Below, one piece after another: positions 1 through 11,168 of a DNA stretch of 64,000 bases. A program made the translations under genes and the position numbers. The stretch is from Phyto melanocephala (taxonomy: Eukaryota; Arthropoda; Insecta; Diptera; Rhinophoridae). Every line of letters begins with the position of its first letter. The stretch's first letter is position 1. Below the pieces are notes generated by a model, which worked only from the letters and a program-made list of their open reading frames with translations, was not told the DNA's origin and ran no database searches. The stretch covers positions 41,646,201-41,710,200 of the forward strand of contig OW799235.1 of the NCBI GenBank assembly GCA_941918925.1. The letters are read 5' to 3'.

Positions 1-272
1 GAAAGAAGAAAATAGAAAATATTCTCTCTGAGAGGTGAGAAGCGAAGAAATTCTCTCTGAGAGACAGTATGGTTAAAAGTATAACATAAACAATTTCTTA
101 TACATAGGAAACAAATGTGTAAAGTCATATTATTTTTTTTGTATGGAAATTACTAACAAAAATTTTATGCGTGCATAAAATAATATGAAATAGTACAAAT
201 ATGACTGATATGCAACCACTTTGAATTGGCCCACTGTCTCTCAGAGAGAATATTTTCTATTTTCTTCTCTCC
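1..272. repeat. MITE-like inverted-repeat element, left end at window edge
   Basis: The motif attctctctgagagacag near position 50-67 and the preceding purine-rich stretch from position 1 recur in reverse complement at 234-272. The left arm carries an extra internal copy of about 30 bases. The middle is AT-rich and non-coding. It looks like a short non-autonomous DNA element or foldback repeat; no target duplication could be checked because the left edge coincides with the window start. Confidence 0.5.
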
Positions 273-956
273 TGTATACATACAATTTTTAACAGCGTCA
301 TCTCTTTGTCTTCTTTCTTGTATTAAATACATAATTTGTTAACAAAAGGTGTTCAAAGTCACTAGTCATATTAATATGAATTATATGACATAGTACAATA
401 TGAGAGTCTACTTTGAATTGGCCCACTGAATTAAAAATTTTACACAATAATTTTCCAAATTTTTTTAATGTCAAGAAGTCAACATACATACATATGTACA
501 TTAGTTGTCATACTCTTGAATTCGCTTTATTTTTCCTGTAGCAGGAATTACATATAAAATTTCTACAAAAGTGTTAGTACAAACATTTTGTAAGTGTAAG
601 TTTCAGTCATTCATTTCTTGTAGGGACATTTCTCAACATAGGTACAGAGGCATATTGGTTTCTTTTAAAAAATTTTAAATAGATCTTTCAGAATATGAAT
701 GCGTTGGTAAACTAAATTTGTTTAGTTTTGTTTTAGTTTAACTCTAGATGCCAATTGTTACAAAATTTTACAAAAAAGCTGTAGTTTATTTAAATAAAAA
801 TGTTACAAAAAATAAATCAATAAACAAACGGCTTCGCCAACTGCATAGCCGACCTTTGGCTGGGATTTTTGGTTGATATAACTCTACTTGCAGCAGACAG
901 CTCATTGAAAGAATATTCTGATAGCGAATAATTAAATTGCATAAACATTTCTTTTA
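273..956. other. No gene recognised
   Basis: AT-rich sequence with only short chance reading frames. A short motif, ctttgaattggccc, occurs near 215 and 412 and in reverse complement near 7571, suggesting a shared repeat, but no ends could be drawn. Confidence 0.4.
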
Positions 957-1290
957 TTATACCCTTCAAACAACTATAAAATGGTATATGTAGGTTTGTC
1001 ATTCCGTGTAAATTTCTTCAATATTCATTTCCGACCTCATAAAGAACATATTTCTGAAAGATTATGAATAGGGGAGTCGAATAAGCATTATCCGTCTGTC
1101 CGTGTGTATGTTGAAATCAAGCCGCCCGACATCTCTAAGACCGGTGTAAGGCATTGAAAGTTTCAGAAATATTCGGGAGCAGATTGGTATTGGCCTAATA
1201 ACTATCTGAGATATGAGCAAATAAACACGACGCCCTTTGTTTTTTCGCTTATTTTTATCACAAAAATTATAATTTTCCAGCCCTAGCATA
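957..1290 (+). repeat. TATACCC-type dispersed repeat, degenerate fragment
   Basis: Starts with a TATACCCTTC box, then the phrase tttgtcattccgtg and a tccgtctgtccgtgtgtatg stretch. The same succession is seen near 1754, 2986, 6241 and, in a related subfamily, near 45690. No coding capacity. It is a degenerate copy of a dispersed non-autonomous repeat whose better copies end in a ttcggc...cttacttgtt box. Confidence 0.5.
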
Positions 1291-1528
1291 ATTTGTAAGA
1301 ACAGTAAATACTATTTATAAATTTATGGCGGACCAAATTTTTTTAACCTTAACAATATGGGTATTAAATGAAAGGTCTTGACTAGTAGAATAAGGTAACT
1401 ATGTTAGAATTCAAGATCAAAAATGACATCGGAAATAATATAGAAAATAGCGTATTGCATAAAATCTAGACTAAGCTATGATGTGGTCTTTATACCTATG
1501 TATATGACGGTGAAGGGTTTTATAACTT

Positions 1529-2760
1529 TCGGCATGGCATGTATATACATAAATAATGAAAAAAATATATATATTGTTTTTATGTTTACTAAAAAATTTA
1601 GTATGTTCGTAAAATCATCCTCATTTAATGGTTTACGAATTTAAAAAAAATGTTTATATATTCCGAAAGATCTATTCAAAAGCTTTCAAAACTGAAAACT
1701 TCAGCGTCTATAACTCTATAATTAAGCGTTTCCGATAATGTTACCACTTTTTATACCCTTCACACAGTGAAAAAGGGTATATTCAAGTTTGTCATTCCGT
1801 GTGAAACTTCTACAATTTTCATTTCCGACACAATAAAGTATATATTTTCTGAAACCTTATGAATAGGGACGTCGATCCTATTCAGTCTGTCCGTCTGTAT
1901 GTTGAAATCAACTTTTTGAAGCCCCCCGACATCACCTGGACTCGGGTGGTTTCAAAGGTCTCTATCCTTTGAGAGTAAAACACTAAGTTGTTGGTTGGTT
2001 GGTTTGAACAAAAATCACAGTTCTGTAGTAAGGAAACCTGGGTTTGAGTTGCCAATGGTTTCCGGGGAATGTTAAACGTATAAATTCGTATTTAGAGGAA
2101 TATTAGCAAAATGCGGAATGCTTTATATTCGGATACGAGGAACTACGAGTTAGTTTTACGACGAATATAAGGAAAATACGGTAGGCCTTATATTCGGCTA
2201 CGGTAAAAATACGAGTATGTTTCTACAACGAAGACAAAGAAAATTCGGAAGGCTTTGTATTCGGCTACGGTAAAAATACAAGTTAGTTTCGACAACGAAC
2301 ACAAGGAAAATTCGGAGGGCCTTGTATTCGACTACGGTACAAATACGAGTTAGTTTCGACAACGAACACAAAGAAAATTCGGAAGGCCTTGTATTCGGCT
2401 ACGGTAAAAATACGAGTTAGTTTCGCCAACGAACGCAAGGAAAATTCGGAGGGCCTTGTATTCGGTTACGGCAAAAATATGAGTTAGTTTCGACAACGAA
2501 CACAAGTAAAATTCGGAGGGCCTTGTATTCGGCTTCGGTAAAAATACGAGTTAGATTCGACAACGAATACAAGGAAAATTCGGTAAGGAAACCTTCGTTT
2601 GAGTTGCCAATGATTACCAGGGAATGTTAGAAGTATGAATTCGTATTTATACGAATATAAGCAAAATGCGGAATGCTTTATATTCGGATACGAGGAACTA
2701 CGAGCTAGTATTACAACGAATATAAGGAAAATACGGTAGGCCTTATGTTCGACTTATGTT
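1529..2760 (+). repeat. Direct tandem duplication, copy A (1,232 bp)
   Basis: Every landmark I compared in this segment recurs exactly 1,232 bases downstream (for example ttaccactttttatacc at 1741 and 2973). I found no mismatch by eye. The unit combines a TATACCC-type repeat fragment with the first part of the 67-bp satellite. Identity this high means a very recent duplication or an assembly artefact. Confidence 0.85.
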
Positions 2761-5000
2761 TCGGCATGGCATGTATATACATAAATAATGAAAAAAATAT
2801 ATATATTGTTTTTATGTTTACTAAAAAATTTAGTATGTTCGTAAAATCATCCTCATTTAATGGTTTACGAATTTAAAAAAAATGTTTATATATTCCGAAA
2901 GATCTATTCAAAAGCTTTCAAAACTGAAAACTTCAGCGTCTATAACTCTATAATTAAGCGTTTCCGATAATGTTACCACTTTTTATACCCTTCACACAGT
3001 GAAAAAGGGTATATTCAAGTTTGTCATTCCGTGTGAAACTTCTACAATTTTCATTTCCGACACAATAAAGTATATATTTTCTGAAACCTTATGAATAGGG
3101 ACGTCGATCCTATTCAGTCTGTCCGTCTGTATGTTGAAATCAACTTTTTGAAGCCCCCCGACATCACCTGGACTCGGGTGGTTTCAAAGGTCTCTATCCT
3201 TTGAGAGTAAAACACTAAGTTGTTGGTTGGTTGGTTTGAACAAAAATCACAGTTCTGTAGTAAGGAAACCTGGGTTTGAGTTGCCAATGGTTTCCGGGGA
3301 ATGTTAAACGTATAAATTCGTATTTAGAGGAATATTAGCAAAATGCGGAATGCTTTATATTCGGATACGAGGAACTACGAGTTAGTTTTACGACGAATAT
3401 AAGGAAAATACGGTAGGCCTTATATTCGGCTACGGTAAAAATACGAGTATGTTTCTACAACGAAGACAAAGAAAATTCGGAAGGCTTTGTATTCGGCTAC
3501 GGTAAAAATACAAGTTAGTTTCGACAACGAACACAAGGAAAATTCGGAGGGCCTTGTATTCGACTACGGTACAAATACGAGTTAGTTTCGACAACGAACA
3601 CAAAGAAAATTCGGAAGGCCTTGTATTCGGCTACGGTAAAAATACGAGTTAGTTTCGCCAACGAACGCAAGGAAAATTCGGAGGGCCTTGTATTCGGTTA
3701 CGGCAAAAATATGAGTTAGTTTCGACAACGAACACAAGTAAAATTCGGAGGGCCTTGTATTCGGCTTCGGTAAAAATACGAGTTAGATTCGACAACGAAT
3801 ACAAGGAAAATTCGGTAAGGAAACCTTCGTTTGAGTTGCCAATGATTACCAGGGAATGTTAGAAGTATGAATTCGTATTTATACGAATATAAGCAAAATG
3901 CGGAATGCTTTATATTCGGATACGAGGAACTACGAGCTAGTATTACAACGAATATAAGGAAAATACGGTAGGCCTTATGTTCGACTACGGTAAAAATACG
4001 AGTTAGTTTCGACAACGAACACAAGGAAAATTCGGAGGGCCTTGTATTCGGTTACGGCAAAAATACGAGTTAGTTTCGACAACGAACACAAGTGAAATTC
4101 GGAGGGCCTTGTATTCGGCTTCTGTAAAAATACGAGTTAGATTTGACAACGAATACAAGGAAAATTCGGAAATTCGATAAGGAAACCTTCGTTTGAGTTG
4201 CAATGATTACCGGGGAATATTAGAAGTGTAAATTCGTATTTAGACGAATATAAGCAAAATGCGGAATGCTTTATATTCGGATACGAGGAACTACGAGTTA
4301 GTATTACGACGAATATAAGGAAAATACGGTAGGCCTTATATTCGGCTTCGGTAAAAATACGAGTTAGTTTCGACAACGAACACAAGGAAAATTCGGAGGG
4401 CCTTGTATTCGGTTACGGCAAAAATACGAGTTAGTTTCGACAACGAACACAAGTGAAAATCGGAGGGCCTTGTATTCGGCTTCTGTAAAAATACGAGTTA
4501 GATTTGACAACGAATACAAGGAAAATTCGGAAATTCGATAAGGAAACCTTCGTTTGAGTTGCAATGATTACCGGGGAATATTAGAAGTATAAATTCGTAT
4601 TTAGACGAATATAAGCAAAATGCGGAATGCTTTATATTCGGATACGAGGAACTACGAGTTAGTATTACGACGAATATAAGGAAAATACGGTAGGCCTTAT
4701 ATTCGGCTTCGGTAAAAATACGAGTTAGTTTCGACAACGAACACAAGGAAAATTCGGAGGGCCTTGTATTCGGTTACGGCAAAAATACGAGTTAGTTTCG
4801 ACAACGAACACCAGTAAAATTCGGAGGGCCTTGTATTCGGCTTCGGTAAAAATACGAGTTAGTTTCGACAACGAATGCAAGGAGAATTCGGAAATTCGAT
4901 AAGGAAACCTTCGTTTGAGTTGCCAATGATTAGAATATTAGAAGTATGAATTCGTATTTAGACGAATATAAGCAAAATGCGGAATGCTTTATATTCGGAT
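2015..5000. repeat. 67-bp satellite array with 361-bp higher-order period
   Basis: Monomers of 67 bp are defined by the recurring words ggccttgtattcgg, aaaaatacgagttag and ttcgacaacgaacaca (ggcctt at 2385, 2452 and 2519). From about 3700 a larger unit including the words aggaaaccttcgtttgag and gcggaatgctttatattc repeats every 361 bp. A stretch of dispersed repeat (about 2758-3246) interrupts the array as part of the tandem duplication. The repeated minus-strand reading frames in this array are by-products of the periodicity, not genes. Confidence 0.85.
2761..3984 (+). repeat. Direct tandem duplication, copy B
   Basis: Second copy of the 1,232-bp unit. It diverges from copy A only at its end, where the satellite array carries on instead of jumping back into the dispersed repeat. 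The A/B junction lies near 2757-2761, between gttcgac and ttatgtttcggc. Confidence 0.85.
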
Positions 5001-7425
5001 CATAGCTGCCAGATAAAATTTGCGTAAAATAGTCTAATGGGAAAAAATCGTCAAAATCGTCAAATGGTTTACGCAAATCTTCATAATAACGTCAAAATAA
5101 AGAAAAGCATTTTGTAAAACAAAACATTTTTTATTTAATGCATAACATAACAAACTTTTTAAATCTAGAGACATGAATGGTTTTATTAGACCCTTTTAAG
5201 TTAAGAACATAACAATAAATATAATAAAATTTAGAATTAATTTCGAAAAATAAATATTAATATATAAATACAAAAAACAATAAATAATAATAATAATAAA
5301 TTGGCTGCATCTTTTTGGACTATTTGACAAATAATTATAATCATTTCTTGCTAAAGTTTCTTCCGATTAAAGTAGCTTTAGACAAGCGTAAGACGAGCAC
5401 AACGCCAAAATAAACTACATCGTTTCGCTTTTCAGCCCATAAACTTATTTCTGGATCTGAAAACCTATCTTCCTTAATTTTTCTCTTCTTGTTGGTTACC
5501 TGTGAAAAACACCATTAAAATTTCATTTTAGCTACTACAAAGTTTTGTATAAAAAATGGATGAAATTTCTACTTACAGAGGAAAAGCTGCTAGAATTTTT
5601 ATCATCTTGGTTTTCTATTGAAAATATAATGTTTGATTTTTAAGGTTTTAATGTATAATTACAAAGAACTTATAATTTTTTTTCAAGTATTTAAGCATAT
5701 TAACATGTCACTTATTTTTAAATAAATTTACTTAAAATATTAATTTTGTTTTAAACGCGTTTCCAAATTTATATTTGTTCGTGTTGTAGGTATCAGTTGA
5801 TAAAATGTGGCATATACTGTGTTAAAAATGTAGAAAATAGAAAAATTATCCACACAATCACATTAAATAATGATAAATTTATCTCTTTCACTCTGTTCTA
5901 TTATTAGGTTCGTTCGAGTACTTTTACTGCACTTTGTAGTAAATGAGTAATTATTTAGTAAGTTGAAAATTTTACTCTCAAAAAGAGAATTTGTCCAAAA
6001 AAGTACTCGAACAGACATTTGTAAAAATTCGTAAGATTGAAGCAACAGCTGATGGCAAATAAATATTGTGTTGTTTAATGGGAACTATGTGCATACATAT
6101 GTGCAAATATGTATTTAAGTATGTATACCTGCGCCAGATTCAGGCAGTTCCATTCTTTCATCTGTAGACATTGTTACCTAACTTTATTTCACAAAATTTA
6201 AATTTAATAATATTTTGCACTTTTGTTTGAATTTTCCTTTTTATACCCTTCACACAGTGAAAAAGGGTATATATAGGTTTGTCATTCCGTGTGAAATTTC
6301 TACAATTTTCATTTCCGACCCCATAAAGTATATATTTTCTGAAAGCTTATGAATAGGGGAGTCGATTAAGCCCTGTCAGTCTGTCCGTCTGACCGTCTGT
6401 CCGTGTGTATGTTGAAATCAACTTTTTGAAGCCCCCCGACATAGGTTGGACTCGGGTAAGGTATTAAAATATCAGAAATATTCGGGAGTAGATCGGTATT
6501 GAAAATCAGAAACATCGGTACATAAACAACTGAGATATGAGCAAAAACCCACGACCACCTCGATTTTCTTTTTACAAAAACAACATTACAACAACAACAT
6601 ACATACATACAAACGTGTATACTGGTTAAGGAAAACGTGGCATCGAATCCCAGCTGAGCCAAAAAAATTTTTTTTTAATTTTTTAAAAAATTTTTTTTTT
6701 TATTTTTTTTTATTTTTTATTTAATATATTATATATATTTTTATTATGATTTTTTTTTTAATATTTTTTTTTTTAATTTTTTTTTTTTTAATTTTTTTTT
6801 TGTTTTATATATATTATATATGTATATAATAATTTTTTTTTTAAATTTTTTTTTTTAAATTTTTTTTTTTGTTTTTTTAACATACATACGTGAATTTACT
6901 GTTATTGCATGACTACACGTTGTGAAGGGTATATAAGATTCGGCACGGCCGAACATAGCGCTTTTACTTGTTTTTAATATTTTTTTCACAAATTGTATAC
7001 TTTTTGTTTGCTAACTTTTGTTTGTTTACCTTTTGAATCATATGTTTTTTGGTTTTGCTAAATCTTACTGCAAGAAATTTCTGTATTAAAAATTTGCAAA
7101 TACTCAGTCAAGAACTGTCACTTTTCGCTCTCTATTTGTGCTCTTATTTACTACAAATTTGTGTAAACGAACGCAATTTCGTAAAATACAGTAAAAATTT
7201 GTACAAATTCGTACAAATTTGTGAGATCTCGAACAAAGCTATTAATAACATAAAAAACCGTTACAAATTATTTTTATTTAGTTTAAGGTTGGTATAAAAG
7301 CAATGAAAAATGTTGCAAACTTGAATTTTTGAAAATCGTCAAAAACATAACTAAAATCTTCAAAATTTAATTTTAGCACGTAAAATCGTCAAAATGACGA
7401 TAAATCGTCAAATCTGGCAGCTATG
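5001..7425. mobile_element. hAT-like non-autonomous DNA transposon
   Basis: The terminal inverted repeats begin CATAGCTGCCAGAT on both ends, and the element is flanked by the exact 8-bp duplication attcggat (4993-5000 and 7426-7433). The flanking sequence on both sides is the 67-bp satellite, so the insertion split the array. Sub-terminal copies of a cgtcaaa/tttgacg word occur near both ends. No transposase is recognisable. An 8-bp duplication with CA-starting ends fits the hAT superfamily; assignment without a transposase is inference. A TATACCC-type repeat is nested at 6241-6974. Confidence 0.8.
6241..6974 (+). repeat. TATACCC-type dispersed repeat, nested copy
   Basis: Begins TATACCCTTCACACAGTG and ends with a gggtatataagattcggc box followed by gaacatagcgcttttacttg. 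A long low-complexity A/T run (about 6655-6880) fills its 3' half. It sits wholly inside the hAT-like element at 5001-7425. No coding sequence. Confidence 0.65.
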
Positions 7426-7533
7426 ATTCGGATACGAGGATTCGGAGGGCCTTGTATTAGCCTACGGTAAAAATACGAGTTAGTTTCGACAACGAACACA
7501 AGTAAAATTCGGAGGGCCTTGTATTCGGCTACA
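7426..7533. repeat. Satellite tail beyond the hAT-like insertion
   Basis: Continuation of the 67-bp satellite (ggccttgtatt, tacgagttagtttcgac) immediately after the right 8-bp target duplication. It shows that the array once ran uninterrupted from about 5000 to here. Confidence 0.8.
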
Positions 7534-7679
7534 GAGCACGTGTATGGGGAACAAATATCGGCTCAATTTAAAGGGCCAATTCAAAGTACCACACGAACGA
7601 TGTCGGTAGCTGCTCGATTCTTCCTTAAAACTTTTACGGTTTATACTAAACTTGCTATAAAATCAATGAGAATTATAAG

Positions 7680-7863
7680 TAATATTTTGTATTACTATGG
7701 GTATATAAGTACAACATACATACAAACGTGGTATACTGGTTAGAGGAACGTGGCAGCGAATCCCAGCTGAGCCAAAAAAAAATTTTTTTTATTATATATA
7801 TTACTAGCTGGGCCTGGTCTGCGTGGACTCGGCACGGCCGACTATAGCACTCTTACTTGTTTT
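7680..7863 (+). repeat. TATACCC-type repeat, 3' remnant
   Basis: Carries the gggtatataag word and ends with ctcggcacggccgactatagcactcttacttg, the terminal box of the family. The 5' part is missing. Confidence 0.5.
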
Positions 7864-8640
7864 TATTTTGGCGTTGCGTTGGTAAACTAGATTAAAACCA
7901 CGTTATTAGGTGAAATACTTTTTACACTTTATTTGGGAGTTTTTTTCATTGGTTGAGTTTTTTCAATATTGTCTACGATTAACCACTAATTCTTTATCTG
8001 ATTAAGATCAAGACTGAGCTGGCCAATGAATCAATGAGATATTTTGGGCGTATATTTTGATTTAACTTTGAAGATTTTTTGCAATTATTTAAGCTGTAGC
8101 CATGTAAAGCATGAAGTCTAATGAATTAAGAAGTCGATTGAGCGATGACGTCCGTGTTCAATTGAAATCAACTTTTTGAACCACCTTAGTTCTACTGATC
8201 GATACCATTCTATTAGAAATATTCGAAACTGAATCGCTATTATAAAACAGCAGAATCGTCTCAACTTGTTGAGATATAAGCAAAAATGTACGTCTATCTA
8301 TAGTTTCCCATATTTTTAACACAAAAATGAAAAGTATCCTTTTATCATTTCAAAATTAATTTATATGTCATAAATAGTAAAATAACGTTAAAAAGTACTT
8401 TTTAAAACCATCATATCAATGTTCAAATTCCATGTTTAAAATATTTATATGTTAAAGTAATTATATTTTAATCTAGCATAAAAACAAATATTTTGTGAAA
8501 AGTACTTAATTGTTTTCCCGAATTTATCTCTTTTTACCTCGTGATGAATGCGAACTTAAAACGCTTAAACTAAATTACATGATTTTATTTGTTTTTAAAA
8601 TCATCTGCTACAAATTTTATCTGATTTGGCACAGTAATTA
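7864..8640. repeat. Degenerate repeat sequence; Helitron-like fragment at about 8330-8640
   Basis: The first 450 bp contain weak traces of the TATACCC-type repeat (gaaatcaactttttgaa near 8163). From about 8330 the text (aaaagtactttttaaa, gttcaaattcc, tttaaaatatttatatg) parallels the interior of the Helitron at 22171-23846. No genes. Confidence 0.4.
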
Positions 8641-8649
8641 GGAAAATAT

Positions 8650-9400
8650 ATTTAATTTTTTCGCACATTCCCCATTTGGTACCTTTTTTGTACACAAAAA
8701 TTTAAAGTCAGCAAGTTGATTGTACGTAAATATCCCATTAAATGATTAGGTGTTCTATTTAGCCGTTTAGCGATAACAGCTACTATTTGTGAAAAGGAGG
8801 TTATATTTGGTAATGTTTCATTAAGCTTAATCTGGTGTAATACAGACATTAGAACGAGACATGAAAAATATTTTGCTCGACCCAATTTGTACATTTTATT
8901 TTCAATTCCTGGAAATATGAATTTGTCTGCTAATAATTTTATATTAACTTGTTGGTAATCCACTGCTAGTCGCCAACCTTTTAATGATTTCTTTCATTTT
9001 AGAACAAGGGCTATTATATTTAGAAATAGACGGTTCCACTATGCCGTCATAAATTACTTTCGACACTTGTTTATTTCCACCTTTTATTTCTCTGGTGTTC
9101 TATAGTAAGTAGCAATAATTTGATTTAACGAGGTTTTAATTGGTAATAAAATTTTTTTATGGTTCTTTCAGTTTCGTTTTAACTAAGGCAATAGATTCTG
9201 CTTCGTGTTTGTCCTTGATGCTGTTAACTAATTCAATAGCTTCAGTCAAACTTTGCAGATTTTTGACCCAGATTTGAAGAAGTGTTAAGAAACTCAACTA
9301 TTATTTGTGACATTTTGTGTTCTCTTTTATGTGGTTCTTCTCTGTCTGAACTTTCACTAGTTTCTATCTTTTCAGTCAATAATCTTAAAATTTTTAAAGA
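8650..9400 (-). pseudogene. mdg1/412-like gypsy retrotransposon remnant (gag and RT fragments)
   Basis: Read on the minus strand, the low-coordinate part (8652-9060) encodes recognisable Ty3/gypsy reverse transcriptase text: GIVEPSISKYNSP, DYQQVN, LGRAKYFSCLVLMS and ITSF, matching RT blocks just upstream of the catalytic region. The YxDD box is absent. Higher up (about 9160-9290) EAIELVNSIKDKHEAESIA resembles the end of an mdg1-group gag. Everything between gag and RT is deleted and several stops interrupt the frames. This is a dead, internally deleted copy, older in appearance than the gypsy element at 11.2-17.4 kb. The mdg1/412 assignment is from remembered family text. Confidence 0.6.
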
Positions 9401-9904
9401 AAAAAAAGATAAGAGATAAAAAGAGAAAAACTTTATAAATATCAAATCGCGCGATACGAAAATACAAGCGAAACATCGACAAATTACAAAACAATTCGAA
9501 ATATTTACAAGGTTAAAATTCAAAACGAAATATGTAAATAATAAAATAACTTTTGCCAAAGACCAAAAAAAAAAAAGTGGAGAGAAATAAAAATCTGAAA
9601 ATGCAATTGAAACTGTGATATTTAATAAAGTAAAATATAAGAATAGTTTGGAAATAGCTAAAAATTTTAACAAATAGTTTATAAATAGCGTGAAATCAAT
9701 AAGATCGGAGATAAACAATGTGTAAAATACTCAAACCTGTAATACCTATGATAAATTCCCTATTTAAATTTCGTGCAATAACATTAGAAAAATTAAAAAT
9801 AATATGTACGAAATATAAAAATAAGCCGGCCTTTTGCAAAACAAACACTAGAATAATACTCAATAGCTGGCATACAATAGGAAAACGATGTAATGTGTAG
9901 TAGG
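9401..9904. other. No gene recognised; possible leader/LTR of the mdg1-like remnant
   Basis: A-rich sequence. It lies upstream (minus strand) of the gag fragment, so it could be its 5' untranslated region or LTR, but no duplicate LTR was found. Reading frames on both strands are low-complexity and were not accepted as genes. Confidence 0.3.
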
Positions 9905-11165
9905 ATCATCTATTCTATTTTTCCGGTATGCCATTCGTGCTGTCTTGCAGGTCCTTTCATTTCACCCCATTAGGCATCGGTCGCCTTAAAAAGATTTAAG
10001 TCTTTTCTGGGTTTACCCCAGCCCATTCCCTAAAGCATAAGAAAATAGTGTAGATAGTACCGATTAAGGTACCTCGCTAATCGTCGGAAGAAATATTTTC
10101 CCGACCTGCAGCACTATGTCATCCGCGTAAGCCATGATCTTCCTGCCTTCACTCCCAAATTGCTTCAAGATTACATTGACCATTAGTGGTCACAAAAGGA
10201 GCGACAAATCCCTCTATGTTACTCTCACCTCGTACAGAAATCCCCCATCTATTAATTAATAACCTTTCTAACATCGAAGTTATTCATCTACACAGAAAAT
10301 CCCTGATCCCTAGCCCACATAAAGCCATTCTAATTGCCTCTATGCTAACATTGTTAAAGGCACCTTGCATATTCATAAACTCCGCTAGCGTATTCCCTAT
10401 CATTCAAGCCAAGTTCTACAAAACCTAACACATCATGCTGTTCACTCTCAACAGATTTAACATTAAGCATGTTGAGCCCAACTGATCACTTGGGGATAAA
10501 TAAAACCGCTCAGATAAAAATCGACCAGTGTTTCTAACGTCTTGAAAAGAATAGACGATAGGCTGATATATCTAAACTCCTTCGGCTTCGAGTTTCCCGC
10601 CTTACCAGTATAAAAACCCTAACCTCTCTCCATCCCTTAGGTATGTATCTGTAAACACCTTTGTCAACAGTAAGAGAAAATGATCCAAGACGTTTTACAG
10701 TATGTCAGGGATAATCCTATCTCGACTCGGAGATCAAAAGGTATTAACCGCCCATGCCACTATCCGTCGTTGTCATCTCCCCAATTGTCTTCCGTTCACT
10801 ATCGAACGACCATAGGTCGACCTCCGTTTAATTAACTTCCTCTACATTCACACAGCCCGGAAAGAGTGTTTCCACAAGTTATCTCAGGATCTCCGAACCA
10901 GAATGTCCATAAGCCATCCGTTCTTTGAATACATCAGGTACCGTAGGGTCTTTAGATTTTCCTTAACCTTGATAGCTCATGTACAGATTCAATAAACTCG
11001 CAAAACCTCGTCCAGGACGCCCTTTTTTTACTTTTTAAGCATACTTTGTAGCTCTCCCAGTCGTCGGCCTTTCTACTGGTTGTCGCCCTATTAAATTTTC
11101 TTCTAACCTAGACCTTTGAAACCTCAGTTCCCTGGTACACCATTTCGGCTGTTTCTCCTTGGAAA
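9905..11165 (-). pseudogene. R1/LOA-like LINE reverse transcriptase remnant
   Basis: Minus-strand text in order: a pre-RT linker (QPKWCTRELRFQRSRLEENL at about 11050-11160), RT block 3 (MQGAFNNVSIEAIRMALCGL near 10310-10370), then the catalytic block MAYADDIVLQVG with YADD codons at 10119-10130, then NGLG and GEMKGPARQ-like text. Multiple stops and frameshifts. Block 3 reading GAFNNV and this YADD context are what I associate with the R1/LOA group. The fragment abuts the truncated gypsy gag copy at about 11166, so one of the two was cut by the other. Non-functional. Confidence 0.7.
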
Positions 11166-11168
11166 GAT

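Noticed and set aside
3716..4746. Repeated minus-strand reading frames of 66-102 codons with near-identical proteins
   Set aside because: They recur every 361 bp and follow the satellite periodicity; no start context, domain or codon signal suggests coding.
2015..5000. Regularly spaced repeats reminiscent of a CRISPR array
   Set aside because: Monomers are contiguous without unique spacers and the DNA is clearly eukaryotic.
7049..7297. 82-codon plus-strand ORF inside the hAT-like element
   Set aside because: No transposase motif (no DDE residues, no dimerisation block); low-complexity composition.
9242..9718. 158-residue minus-strand ORF rich in Phe and Leu, seemingly a membrane protein
   Set aside because: Low-complexity A/T sequence reads as hydrophobic codons; only its last part resembles known text (mdg1-like gag region, in another frame).
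10186..10428. Plus-strand 80-codon ORF
   Set aside because: Antisense to the LINE RT fragment, which is identifiable by its GAFNNV and YADD blocks.
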